Source of the DNA: Pestalotiopsis fici W106-1
Lineage: Eukaryota > Ascomycota > Sordariomycetes > Amphisphaeriales > Sporocadaceae
DNA length: 64,000 nucleotides
Reading direction: 5' to 3'
Assembly: GCF_000516985.1 (NCBI RefSeq)
Contig: NW_006917100.1
Span: forward strand, 981,490 to 1,045,489
Shown piece by piece: positions 37,045-48,741 of this stretch (within the stretch, counting starts at the first letter, position 1; the number at the start of each line of letters is the position of its first letter). The position numbers and the translations under genes are program-made. The notes below the pieces were generated by a model. It searched no databases. It was not told where the DNA came from and saw only the letters and a program-made list of their open reading frames with translations.

Positions 37045-37453
37045 CTAACTCATGGCCATCTCTTTCCTTGCCTGCTCATGAAACTGTTCCGTTGAAGAAG
37101 GTGATTGTTTAAAGTGGTGCGCGTGGCCCGGCGGTGTTGCTTGTTGTTGCATGGTGGAGTGGCCACAGTTGGCACACGTGGGTTGCATGTTTGAAGTATT
37201 GTGCTCGTTGCTAATCCCTCTAAAATCAGCATGTTGTGGAAGGTAAACGAAAATTGATGATATGATCCAATTACCTATTCACTTTCTTGGCAATAAAGTA
37301 GGCTCCTGCCCCGACAATGGCAAGTTTGAAAAGACCCATTCCGGGACGTCGGCCGAATCTGTAGTAATAGGCGTGGTGGGCGAATGGATGCTGAGCCCAG
37401 GGATGCTGAGCGTAGAAGTATGGTCTACGAGGAAAGGCAGATGATCGATGCAT
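37045..37453 (-). CDS. Small hypothetical protein, 117 residues, with a CxxC motif
   Basis: Two exons, 37275-37453 and 37045-37219, joined across a 55-nt intron (GTAATT...TTTTAG) in phase. The N-terminal half is rich in Tyr, His and Arg (RRPYFYAQHPWAQHPFAHHAYYYRFGRR), followed by one short hydrophobic segment, GMGLFKLAIVGAGAYFIAKK, that could be a membrane anchor. The C-terminal half contains CANCGH and ends with EQARKEMAMS. The layout, with an aromatic/Arg N-terminus, one hydrophobic helix and a soluble tail, resembles small conserved fungal proteins of unknown function. The unspliced reading would stop after KKVNR; the continuing open frame after a good acceptor supports splicing. Confidence 0.65.
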
Positions 37454-38140
37454 TTTGCGTGGGATGTCGAGTATCAGTAATGTTGAGAATGATTTAGATA
37501 AATCAAACAGAAACAAATTACAGGTCATATATTGCAAACTCTTGGGTTTATTATGAGTCTTTGTGCCTCCTCGGGCATTTGTAAACGCCGATGTGACTCG
37601 GACCCGGGCATCTTCAGTGGCCTCGGACTCGGTCGGACGCGGTTCTAATAGTGGACCTCTCAGCTTGGCGGTCCCGGGTCAAAGTCTAGCGTCGACTCAT
37701 AGGTCAGCTGTGCGTGGTAAGATTGCAGCAGAGTCGGGTGAATCAATACGCACTTTACATGTTTCGAGAACAAGTATGCAGCCCTACCTCATCCAAGCAG
37801 AACTATGCAGGAGAGGAGAGTGCACCAGGCAGGGTGGGTCAGCCCGTACTATAAGAATGCCTGGCTGGTCGTGGTCTTCCAATGTCTAGAGGTCAAATAT
37901 CATGGCTAATATGTATGCAGATAAGTACAAGCAATGGTCTTGATGAGAGAAGGATCAAATCACTTGCACAAATTGAAAATGCAGACAACCTGATTTTTTG
38001 GTCATTGGAATCATCAAAAGTCCATTAAGCTACGCCGACCCTATGCAGCATCATGACTATGATACACTTGACACACTCTGGTCAAGAAAGCATCGCAATA
38101 TTTTTGAAGAGCAGAAAGGAAGCCGAAATCATCCAGTGAT
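37454..38140. other. Intergenic, no gene seen
   Basis: Holds the promoter of the 117-residue gene and the 3' flank of the LEA-like gene. The plus frame at 37563-37889 starts with GTG and looks like chance. Confidence 0.5.
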
Positions 38141-38571
38141 TTACAGCTTGTCAGCGGCACCCTTGGCCTTTCCAGCGGCTTGGTTGGCAGCGCCCTTTGC
38201 CTTGCCCTCGGCCTCGGCGGCCTTGCCCTTAGCTTCGCCGCGGATCTCCTCGGCAGTGCCCTTGACCTTGCCTGCTACATCGGAGTCGGTAACCTTTGAT
38301 GCTACATTCGCTACAATTGGTTGTTAGTATAAAACACATGTAATTCATATTGGATTATCGAGTAGTGGCGGATGGGCTTACAGGCAGCGTTGATGCCATC
38401 AACGAGCTTGTCCGAGACCTTGCGGTCAACAGTCTTGGCAGCGTCCTTGACGGTCTCGGTTGCAGACTTTTGGTATCTTGTAGAAATGGAAAACTGTCGG
38501 GGAGTCTGGACAAATGCGACTCTGGAAGAAAGAGCCAGACGGCGGGTGACGGTCTCGGTGAGGAACGACAT
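38141..38571 (-). CDS. LEA-like/CsbD-like mitochondrial stress protein
   Basis: Exons 38382-38571 and 38141-38310 (71-nt intron, GTAAGC...TTGTAG) give 119 residues. The first 30 residues (MSFLTETVTRRLALSSRV, then TPRQFSIST) have the basic, Ser-rich, acid-poor character of a mitochondrial presequence. The rest is a charged, Ala/Lys/Glu-rich amphipathic helix: VKDAAKTVDRKVSDKLVDGI, then KVKGTAEEIRGEAKGKAAEAEGKAKGAANQAAGKAKGAADKL, with repeated GKAKGAA. This is the composition of late-embryogenesis-abundant group 3 and CsbD-like proteins, which protect membranes and proteins during drying, cold or osmotic stress. The role is inferred from composition, not a catalytic motif. Confidence 0.8.
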
Positions 38572-40028
38572 TTTGTGTAGGTTGATGGCGTGTATCAGTT
38601 GATCTCAAAGCAGAGAAAAGATTATAAGAGTTTGAAGGATGGATCGGTCTTGCAGAGTCGTGGAACAAATGTGAAATGGGATTAGAAGTCAATGGCAAAG
38701 AGGATTTGGAGGAAGCTTTCGTACATAAATGTATGGCTGTTTCCCTTGTTTGTTGTGGGGAAGCTTCGAATCACGATGATGTGGTAAAGAAGCTTGGTGA
38801 TGTCATAAAAGACCCAAGCTCAAGCTCTCACTCTCCCAGCTCGAGCCCAGGCCGGCCCGTTGCTCTGGAAAGTCGCGGGGTAGTAGGTAAACTCTCGGTT
38901 TGTCCTGCAAACAGGGGGGGGATCCAGTCGCTACGGGTAGGGCGGCAGGTACCGCTTTAGCGACTTTTAGTGGGCGGAACCACCAATTTGCGTCACTGAA
39001 AGACAAACCTCCAGAAAAGCCTACAAGGGGTGGCCCTAGGTCTGGATCTCTCCCAGCGTGCAGCAAAAGCTCCGGAAGAGTTCAGCAGTGCGGCTCAAAG
39101 TGGATTAGGCTGGGGGAGATCAGCTCTGATGTCTTGCTTTTTGAACATGACGAGCTTCAAGGTTTTCTTCCCCCTTCCCCCATCTCGCGTAACACTCTCT
39201 GGTGCGAACACTTTTTTTTTCCCAAAGCCAATGACGAAATGCTGCATCGGGAGGCGCACGTCGGAGGTTGGGTACGGTCCTGTCCCGACTTTTGCAGGCA
39301 TGTGCCAGTTGCAAAGGAGAAATCTACTTTGTACACGATCTATGCATTTCATTATATGGCAAATCCCCTTTTTTTCAGTCCGTCTTCTCCAAGTTAATGA
39401 AACGACCCATACTTTTTTAATTCAGCAATATTCTATTGCCATGGTATTGAAAGCCAGGAGGTTCTGACCCAATATTGTTATTCACTGTTCTGGACCAGGA
39501 GTCTGATTGGCACGTCGAGACGTCAAACCTACTTACTGGGTTCGGCATGGGCATCTCCAACCATAGGGATGCGCATACCCAAAGGAGAAACATCCCATTG
39601 GAATGGAAATATTGCACACCATTATGGTTTCCCAAACATTGGCTCTTGTGTATTGTATTTTGATAGGTAAATGATCATTTTATCAACTTGAACCTCGCGA
39701 GCAGTAAACAGGATTGCAACTGTCGACTGTCTCATTCCTACAGCTGTTCTTTGTTCTTCCCATTCTTCAATACCGCATTTGGCAGTCACCCGCATCCGGG
39801 ATACGATTGGTGATTTTACAGTACGAGTCCATGCTCGACATGCCGGAAACGACTAGGAAAATGAGCTTATTGTTCTCAATTCTCAATACTCAACAAACGA
39901 TCGTCTTATATGAATCTATCAACACGCATTTAGTCGAGTCTTGCGACGTGACAATGAGCCCCCACGTATTCCCTCATTCTCGTACTTTTTCTTCAAGACA
40001 AAAGTGAGGTCAGTCAACTGTTTAGACC
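38572..40028. other. Intergenic, no gene seen
   Basis: Promoter of the LEA-like gene and of the kinase-like gene. Frames at 38900-39467 have low-complexity products and no family resemblance. Confidence 0.45.
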
Positions 40029-42138
40029 ATGGCTACTCAAGAGGCGCGTGAAGCTGCGCATAGGCAGGATGCGCAGTGGCTGTCTTACAAGTTTGACCGC
40101 TATCGTGAGGATGGCACGGCTCCTCCCAGGGCCCCGACCGTGGGCGAACACGGCAATTGGGAATTGCCAGTCGCCAAGGAGTTCCGTCATGGGCTGCGGC
40201 CAGCTCAGAAGCCGATTGAATGGAAGCCCATCGAGGCGCCTGCCCGAGTTCCTGCTGAGCTCGACCACAGGGACGACACGAAAGGTCTGCACAAGCATGA
40301 GAGAGCCGTGTGGCGGCGAATAATGGCGGTACATGACATGTTCCCTCCTGATGTCGATGGTGATATAACCTATCAGCGCCTCCTTGGCTACGGAGAACAC
40401 AATGTCGCCATGCTCTACACCTTTGACGATGGGACAGCAAAGGCTCGGGAATTCGTGCTCAAGATTGGACTCTACAAGCCTTTGAACGACCCCCGCATCC
40501 GCCGAGAGAGAAGAATGCTGCAAAAAGTCCGCCGATCTCAGCACATTATTCAAATGTACGATCCTGAGGAGCTTGGCCTGACCGTCAGTCCCGGCCCGCG
40601 GCTTGAGTTTGACGAGGTGGACGATTCCGAACCTCCTCTCTCTGACAGTGGTGACGATTCACCCAGCGATGATGAACCGGAGCCGAAGCGAAGAAGGAGA
40701 GATTACACCCAAACCCAACTCAAGAAGAAGCGAAAACAGATGGAAAATGCCTACTGGGCTCGTACGGATCCTCTCAGCATTGCCGGGCGCACGCCAAAAC
40801 ACGACCCGACAGTGGAAGAAATAGGACGTCGAGATTATATTCTACTCGAGTATATGCCAAATGGTACCCTTGAAAGTTTTATTGCTAGACTCAATGAGGC
40901 GGACGAGAAATGCCCAAATCGCGTCTTGTGGTCGTTTTGGGTTTGTCGTATGTATACCGAGTTTCCAAGAATGAGACGAAATTGGAGTCGTAACTAACGC
41001 GAGGCAGTGATTCGAGCTTGCATTGCCATGGCCTACCCAGTACATAGGCATAACCGGAAAAGAAATGATGCTGCATTCGCTGGAGCGCTGAGCGAAATGA
41101 TACCGGCTCAAGCAGTTAGACGCGAGAAAATCCGGCCCTTTGTTCACTTTGCGATCGAACCAAGAAATGGTACGTCAAGATCATTGAGCGAAATATAACT
41201 CATGACGCTGACCACGGAACTAAACAGTCTTGATTGGCCGCATTCCTAGTGACGTGACCTATGACGAGCACTCGGACGAGGTTACACCAATCCTAAAGGT
41301 ATGGTTTATAGTTGTTAAAGTGGCGTAGATTTCAGAGCTGACTACTCGCCTGGCAGCTTGCTGGTTTTGGGCAATCAGAGGTTATTAAAGAGCAGAGAAG
41401 AAAGTACGTTGTTTAAAAGATTACGTGATGGAGCCGGCAGCTAATGAATGACCTGCAGTTGGTATTATGAGAGAAGACGAACTTGCGGTAGACACGGGTA
41501 CTATGCACCAGTAGGTCAAGCAGAGTGTGATTCACCATGAAAATTGAGCTAATCATCTACTAGGAGCAATTCACCGAGCTGTGGGATACATTTGCCCCAA
41601 ATATGGACGGCGATGAAATCTGCGAGCAGCATCTCGCCGGCAACTATGGACCGGCGATGAACGTCTGGGGCATTGCTTTGGTGGGTGGTCCCGTTTCTAA
41701 CCCTTATTCTTCACATCCACAGTCCAGGGCTAATATTACTAGACTCTCCTCTGCGTCATTACCCGCTCGGAGCCAACTCTCCCGCCGCGGGCAGCCACGG
41801 CCAAAATCTTGGCTCGGAGGGGCGACAAAAAGTCGGGCTGGTGGAATCACTACACGTACGGGGCCATGCTGGTCAAGGAGCCCAAGAACGAGAGATGGAG
41901 CTACGTCGACGAGGAGCTGCGCGAGGTTCTGGCCAAGTGCCTCGCGCGCGACCCTGCCCACCGCCCCGACCTGCAGACCCTCTTGGACACTGCCATCAAA
42001 AAGTGCGAGGACGATGGGCCCTATGTGTATGCCGACGGGGAGACGGCCGCGACTAATGATTTTGTCTTCAAATGGATGAGAAATCTGCTTGAACATACTA
42101 CATTAGGAGTCGCCACTGCGCCTTGGGGTCCCATTTGA
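40029..42138 (+). CDS. Protein kinase-like protein, probable pseudokinase
   Basis: Seven exons: 40029-40947, 41008-41169, 41228-41298, 41357-41403, 41459-41510, 41564-41680 and 41743-42138, in phase, 587 residues. A kinase fold is evident: glycine loop LLGYGEHNV, Lys145 in FVLKI, hinge region YILLEYMPNGTLESF, APE motif (416-418, YYAPEQF), VWGIALTLLCVI, and helix-H-like CLARDPAHRPDLQTLLD. A charged linker (about residues 195-250, with EPEPKRRRRD) splits the N-lobe. The catalytic loop reads HFAIEPRNVLIG at about residue 353, so the HRD aspartate is alanine. The DFG motif reads GFG (387-389), losing the metal-binding aspartate, and the DxW aspartate before VWG is asparagine. It should therefore lack phosphotransfer activity. 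Role unknown; such divergent kinase-like families are frequent in Sordariomycetes. Confidence 0.85.
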
Positions 42139-43182
42139 GAGCTTGCATAACGTGTCACTCCCCTAAAGCTCTGAAATGTTTCTGTTCTTGGACATCTCTC
42201 CACAATGGGAATACTTCGACGGAGGGTGGAGGGGTTGTGGATTTTTCATGACATATTGCTAGGTTGTGCGCTCTGCTTGTTTGTAGTATAGGTATTTGGC
42301 AGTGGTACTAGAATCTCTCTCATAATCTTGTATTTGCTTAAGCCCATCGTCCCCTCTGGATTACTCATCAGCTACCCAGATACCTAGAATACTTTGTTAT
42401 AATTTCATGCTATCATGCTATGCATTCACCAGTTGCGAATATGTTGTATTGGTAATTTGCTGTACTTTCCTGGCGTATGTAACAGCAAACACGCGAGTTA
42501 TGATCTGTCATACTACCACAGTCCGCTACTCGTTGACAGCGTAAAAGTTCTGATTACATCAGCAGTGTGCTGTTCAGCTGAAAGATGGCATGCTGAGATC
42601 GTAAATATTTACCCGCCTGAGTTTACACAATGCATGAACAAAGTCCGAGTTATTATTGGAGCATGTAATCGGGGTCGCCGTTTTGGTCCCATATCGAACC
42701 AAAGTCCAGACCAGTACCTATGCAATAGCCGTTTGACACGCTTGGCAGCTCACACAAATAAGGTAATTTTACCTGATATGCCTTTATCATGCGATCTCTT
42801 ATCTCGTTCCATGGTAAGCGCTAAATAATTGCCCTGAGGGTATTAGGCTACCCATCCGTATACTCGACTGGGGTGGCACCAGCCACTATCATATGATGAA
42901 CCATTTCGTAGCAGTCTGGGTATAACATGCGAATTTGTGTTTGCTGACGTGATCCGCGTTTATACGAAGCGCGCTATTTCTACGATTCTCCTTCTCCTTT
43001 ATTTCATTCGCATTGCTCCATCTTCATGGGAGTATATCAGGACATGCAGCTGCCCTCTTCGGTCTACGAGCCTTCAAGTAGCATGTCGATAAAGGTGGAC
43101 CACCGACTGACTATATATGCCAGCCGAGCATCTCGCATGATCCACGACTCGACAAATCTTGGTTGATACACAGTCTGCAAAC
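42139..43182. other. Intergenic, no gene seen
   Basis: Between the kinase-like gene and the glycosyltransferase. The 42415-42828 frame has no recognisable product. Confidence 0.5.
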
Positions 43183-44843
43183 ATGCCGGAACCAAAGCGC
43201 ATCCTGTTCTTGACAAACAGCGAGTACGGACAGGCCAACGTGGTATTGGCCGTGGCGCACGCTCTGCTCCATGCAGCTGCAGACGTCGAGCTTCACATTG
43301 CATCGTTCAAAATACTGGGCGATGCGGTACGCCTCTTGTCCGACAACGCGCTCAAGACGGCGCCTGGTCCGTCCAAGGGCATCGTGTTCCATCCCATCCA
43401 TGGCCAGCCGTACGCGCGGACACCGCTCACGAGGGAGACTTTTGACCTTGTGCCTAGTCTCTATAATACGGTGCGCGTCATCTTGGCCTTTCCCGAGGTC
43501 ATGTCACCCTGGGAGCCGGCAGAGTTTGTGGGGCTTTGCGAGGAAGTCGAGCGCATCATTGACGAGGTGCGACCGGACTTGACCGTCGTCGAGCCAATGT
43601 TTAACCCGGGATTGACCATTTGTCATTATCGCCGCATGAAGTGGATGGTCCTAGCTCCGAACACTATCAAGGACTTTGCCGTCCCTGTCCAGCCAGCACT
43701 TGCGGCTCTGTGGAAATATCCCATGTAAGACATGAATGCCGTCTTTCCACGAGTATAACTCGAGTTCATGCTAATTGCTAACTATGGCTTTGCTGCTAGT
43801 GTCTGTTCAGCCTTGCCATTTCCACTACCGTGGCACTTGATTCCATATAACATCGCGCTGAATCTGGTGGCTGGATACATGATCCTTACCGATAAAAGCA
43901 TAGCCGCAGTGGTCGCCCGCCTCCGGAGTCGCTACGGGCCTGATATCCAGCTTATGACGCCAAACGAGCTCGGTGTACTCAAAGCGCCGCCCGAGGGTCT
44001 GCGCCTCCTGGCGGCTAACAGCCCCGAGCTGGATTATCCGTTCGCCTACCTCCCCAAGCACATTATACCGGTCGGACCGATCGTACGAGCATCCAGAGCT
44101 CTCGCAGATGTGGATCCTGGCTTGCACGCATGGCTGCAGCGCGGACCTGCTGTTTATGTGAATCTGGGGACCTACCTCACGGCCACGGCGGACGAGGCAG
44201 CCGAGCTCGCAGGTGCGTTGCACGACCTGCTTGTTGAGGCCGATAAGTCCGGCTATGGTGCGGAGACAACGCCGCTCCGAATTGTTTGGAAGCTTGGGCG
44301 GAAGGATTCGGCCACTGGGAGTGATCGTCCTGCGCAGTTGAGCGGCGAGCAGGACTGGTCAGGTCCTTGGGCAAAAGTCGCTAATTTGCTAAAGAGTGAG
44401 ATGGACTCGGACCGTATTCGAATCACCGGCTGGTTCACTGCAGAACCAAAGTCTATTATCGAGTCCAAAAACATCATCTGCTCGGTTCATCATGGTGGCG
44501 CCAGCTCTTTCAATGAAGCTTTGTGGTTAGTGATTGAATTGATATGACGGAAGTCTATACTAACTATAACTATTTCAGTGCCGGTGTGCCCCAGGTATTG
44601 CTAGCCCCATGGGCAGATTGCTACGACTTTGCCAATAGGGCCGAACTCCTCGGCATAGGGGTATGGGGAAATAAACAGGCCAGACCGAGATGGAAGCGTG
44701 GCGAGCTGGCTTCGGCTTTGGTAAATATCATTCTCGGTCCTGATGCTGAAAAGACCAGAGACAGAGCGGCCGAATTAGCTCGCAAGTACCCAGAAAATGC
44801 TGGTAGAGATAAAGCGGCGGAAGAGATATTAAATAGTCTTTAA
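43183..44843 (+). CDS. UDP-glycosyltransferase (UGT/MurG-like fold)
   Basis: Transfers a sugar from a UDP-sugar to a small acceptor. Exons 43183-43724, 43800-44525 and 44579-44843 join in phase to 510 residues. The N-terminal Rossmann half starts KRILFLTNSEYGQANVVLAVAHAL. The C-terminal donor-binding half has AVYVNLGTYLTATADEAAELAGAL, RITGWF, then HHGGASSFNEALCAGVPQVLLAPWADCYDFANRAELLGIGVWG, the GT1 signature region; the HGG..S..E and D.Y..A residues are conserved. A hydrophobic stretch (WHLIPYNIALNLVAGYMIL) near the domain junction may bind membrane or acceptor. Related fungal enzymes glycosylate sterols, lipids, antibiotics or phenolics. No metabolite genes are adjacent, so the substrate is unknown. 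Confidence 0.88.
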
Positions 44844-47013
44844 TACTCCTATACACTCGCAAGTCTTGCACTCGAGTGACGTCAAGGGATGATTCAGAAG
44901 CCCCGGTTGCTCTCCGCCAAAATGAACGGTGGGAGCTCCCCTGTTGGGTTTATTTTAAGGAGACGGGACCGAGAGGCTCTTATACTATGGTACCCAGGTG
45001 GATCTTCTCCTGCTTTTCGTCATGGTGGAGCGGGCAATGCGGATATACGTCTTCTGGCTCGCCAGTATGCTGTACTACGGCTTGCCCAGGTTGAATAGCA
45101 TCCTGCATAGCATGAAAGTCTATTGCGTGCTCTGGTAAATAATCATTAATGCTTCATCCGCATGTAGATCTGATGATCTCTCAATCTAGAACTGTCTTGG
45201 ATCATGTAATCTTGCGCCTCATTTTACATAACGTATAATGCCTCCAATGTGCATGTTTACCTCCTTGGAGGGTGCAACTGACAAGCGGCAATCCTTCGGT
45301 TTTTCGACTTTGATGCAATTTCTTGACAATTCAATCCTTGTCGATTGACTTTGTGAAATTTAAGGGATCTTCAATTCACTTGGAACATCAATGTTTACCT
45401 GGAACAGCACATATACATGATTATTACAGATTTGATGCTCAAGTGAACCCTTAATGTCGCATTCCGCCATAAACGTCAGTCGTCATCATTCATGATGGAT
45501 TACTGTGCCACTTGCTAGATACCCCTGTTATCTTGGGTCCCAAGTAAAGGATGCGGGCGCTTGCCGTCATACGTTCCTGATTGCATCCTGCCGCGAAGCC
45601 AAGTTCAAAATTGTAGCCATCGCATCTTGGCTGATTGAATCGATGCAGCGGCATCACAGTGGTATCTCCGTGTTTGTGCACAAACAAAGTCGCTCTCACT
45701 ATAATCATAGCATTTCCACCAATGGGCCACTAGTCATGGTGAGCCGGCAGCGGCCGTCCGGGGCTAGGATAGACCTCTCTATATACGCGTATGGCTTTGC
45801 CAGGAAGACGAGGCTGCGACATAATATGCGAAATGTTGATACACGACAGCAAAAATGTGCGTCTGTCCTTTTACATTATGCAGGCAAAGATATCCCCGGT
45901 GTTATTACTATCAATTGACCTGGGTTCCATGCAAGGGACCGAGATAGATGCGGCGCCATGACGTTCAGCACAACGCAGAGGTCTAGAACAGTCCGACAGT
46001 GTGTATTCCCGTTCTTGTATATCATTGCAACGAGAAACGCCAATCGATGACAATTTGAAACATGACAGTCTGTCAATTTCACTGGTCATATGTCAGCAAT
46101 CGTAGGACTCAACAGCGATTGGTGCGGACATAACGGGCACTGGGGGCGACAGATTCCCATCTGCAGGGGCTAAGAGAGATCCGCCCAGAGTAGGAAACAA
46201 CAGCAGGGACACCGAAAGCGATCAGCATTCAGCTGAGAAGCCTTGCCCCAGAGACTGACGTGAAGATGGGGTGGCATTCAACTGCATCTTCCCATATTAC
46301 TGTGTTTGATCTTTTGAGCCGATCTGGTTTGCAGTTGGTAACAAGCATGTTAGCCTCATACGCAACGATCAGCAATGGGAGGAGTACGTAGTATGCTGCA
46401 CGAGCAGGGGTCATATTTCTATACATAAACACGATCGACAACCAGGGTTCTACCCACGTTTCCATTCCCGCGGACGCATCTTTGCACATTCCTGGCGTCT
46501 TGGCACGCCTGCACATATACAACTCTGTGAAAAGGATTAGACTGCTTGCACCATTTGATTTTGCACATCGCGCGGGAACGCATATTGCAATGTCTGGCAC
46601 ATTGTTTCAATGGCTATCTTCTCCATGGACGGGCTCATACGTTGGCCCATAATAACATGCAGACAACCTGGTGTCGGCACTTTTCCCTGTCCCGATGATG
46701 ACTGAGGATCTAGGGGTCCAGTTTACAAGCCTTCTATTTTGTGGCATCCTTTTCTGGGGACTTTGAGCTGGTAACATCCTTCTGTCGATCACTGACGCAG
46801 CAAAAATTAGAAATACACTCATCATTGCTGGAGTCCTATGGATATAATAACGCTCTCGATCTCGAACTTTGTCCTGAATTCTTTTTCTCATTCATCATTC
46901 ACATCATCAACTATACACAGCCTACAGCATAGCCCCTTTCACAATAACAACAATACTTCTTCCAACATTCGATTCGCAGACAAAAGCAATAGCAACAAAA
47001 CACATCACACATC
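44844..47013. other. 2.2-kb intergenic stretch
   Basis: No supported gene. The plus-strand frame 44889-45098 carries LILWYPGG, faintly like an alpha/beta hydrolase oxyanion region, but nothing supports it. Frames 45505-45918 (+) and 46229-46600 (-) have no recognisable product. A pyrimidine/A-rich leader precedes the gene at 47014. Confidence 0.4.
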
Positions 47014-47448
47014 ATGAAGTACACAGCAGTCCTGAGCCTTCTTTTCGCGGGCGTTGCACTCGCCGACCTGCCTTACCAAGTTCCCGAGATGAAGGCCAAG
47101 AGACAAGATGGTATTCAGCCTCCCCCAATCTGGACTGGCCAACATCCCACCGGTACAGGCGGCCTACACCCTCCACCTCCTCACGGAACTGGCGGTTTCC
47201 ATCACCCACCACACGGAACGGGCACGTACTCTCTTCCAGACCAACCGACTACTACTACAATTCCGGGGAACCTCGGGGGCCAGGTACGCGACCACCACCA
47301 CCACCAGCCCACCGGTACCGGTGGCTGGGTACCGCCTACCGGCACGGGCTTCTACCCTCCCCCCGGCGGCGCGGGTCCCACGGGAGGCTTCCATGGCCCG
47401 CCCACCACCTTGCGGACGGAACCCGTGGCCCGGACAGTGGCCGCCTAA
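47014..47448 (+). CDS. Secreted Gly/Pro/His-rich repetitive protein
   Basis: Single open frame of 144 residues. A signal peptide (MKYTAVLSLLFAGVALA) is followed by a short propeptide-like piece ending KAKR, a possible Kex2 site. The rest is low complexity: repeated (P/H)(T/H)GTGG units with PP and HPP, such as HPTGTGGLHPPPPHGTGGFHHPPHGTGTY and later PTGTGGW, PTGTGFYPPP, plus a DHHHHQ cluster. There is no cysteine, no GPI site and no catalytic domain. It is probably an extracellular or wall-associated disordered protein, possibly metal-binding through histidines. The start is supported by a CA-rich leader just upstream. I cannot name a family. Confidence 0.65.
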   Translation: MKYTAVLSLLFAGVALADLPYQVPEMKAKRQDGIQPPPIWTGQHPTGTGGLHPPPPHGTGGFHHPPHGTGTYSLPDQPTTTTIPGNLGGQVRDHHHHQPTGTGGWVPPTGTGFYPPPGGAGPTGGFHGPPTTLRTEPVARTVAA

Positions 47449-48741
47449 GGAGAAGTGGTTTGGGTTCTTTATAAGTGCTAGCGATAGACATAACCAGAGG
47501 GTAAGATCTTGCCAAGTCTTTGAGCTCGAACCTGGGGCTCGCCGATTACGATCATATACTAATCTGTCCCAGATTTCGTTGGATTAGAGACCTCGGTCTC
47601 GATTGAAAAGTTTCCATTTGTATAGCTTGCATATTGCCTTGCGACCTGGGGCACTTTCTTATTGGAGGTTTCCCTTGTAACATAGACGGTTTATCTGGCA
47701 TCACTGTCTAGTGGTATGCATGGGCGGGTTTGGTTCAGGATCGATGGTTACACATGGTAGTTATCCTGGACTCGGATAGTGTAGGAAAGTGTTGCATTTA
47801 TTTTCCCTTTGTTTGCCGTCTCGTATAAGACCGAGATGATTAGAATGAACACAAAGCAAGGCTCTCTTTTCAAGTTATCTCTACGACTTATAACCCAAAA
47901 ACATGCATAGGCATTGTGATATTGCCAAAACTCGAAACATGATCAACAACAAGCATGGTAGAACCATATCACTCGTGGAATTTCGCAGGAGTAGATATCT
48001 GCTAACAAATTTGCAAGTATCTATATGTATGCACATTTCCATATAGTCAAGAGTACCCAAATGATGACTGACTCTTCAAGTAGGGTTCCACCAAGACCCC
48101 AATCATATACCTCAAGTTTCTGGAGTGTCTTCATTTTGCTTGGAGTAAGAAGCGATATGAAAGTGGATGATTTGTTTACCTTGTGCACAAAACGCGCTGA
48201 CATGCCCGAATCCTTCTTCTAGTCAAGACATGATATCTGACGTTATGTGGGACGACATGCTGACTAGTACCGTGTGCCGGGAAGCTGTTCCAACATCACG
48301 TCATGCAACACGCGTCCCAGGCGCATACTCTGCAGCTCCTGTGTGTAACTGAGGTGGGATTTGGCGCAGCGCCATTCGATTTCCGTAGATGCAGATAACC
48401 ACTTCTTTCCAGCTAGGGATGCTCATTGCCGTGGGTTTCAGTGAATCATGAAGAACCAGCAGGTGCAGAACTATCCAGTGCACCATCAGAAATTGAGATA
48501 GTTAAAGCTCCACGACAAAGTCACAGAATATGCTTGCGAATTACCCAGAGAGGCATGCCAACGTTCAAGAGTGTGAATGGCAAGCACAAGGCTCAAGACA
48601 ATAAAAACCGGACAGCAAGCGAGAGCCAGGTTATTTAGATCATAAATATCGTTTCGCTCGTCTCAAAGCAACCGCTTCTGGCGGCCATGGTTTATTCTAC
48701 AGATGATGATCGCCAACAAAGGCGGGCATGTTCTTACCTAC
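47449..48741. other. Intergenic, no gene seen
   Basis: Convergent 3' flanks of the secreted protein gene and the hydratase gene; no supported frame. A TACC tetranucleotide run occurs at about 48736-48750. Confidence 0.5.

Noticed and set aside
44889..45098. Possible alpha/beta-hydrolase fragment (LILWYPGG)
   Set aside because: Resemblance rests on a few residues; no nucleophile motif or continuing exon.
45505..46600. Two frames of 137 (+) and 123 (-) residues
   Set aside because: No family, no leader, no splice sites in phase.
47014..47448. RiPP (dikaritin-like) precursor
   Set aside because: Only one dibasic site, no repeated core flanked by KR sites, and no UstYa-like oxidase nearby.
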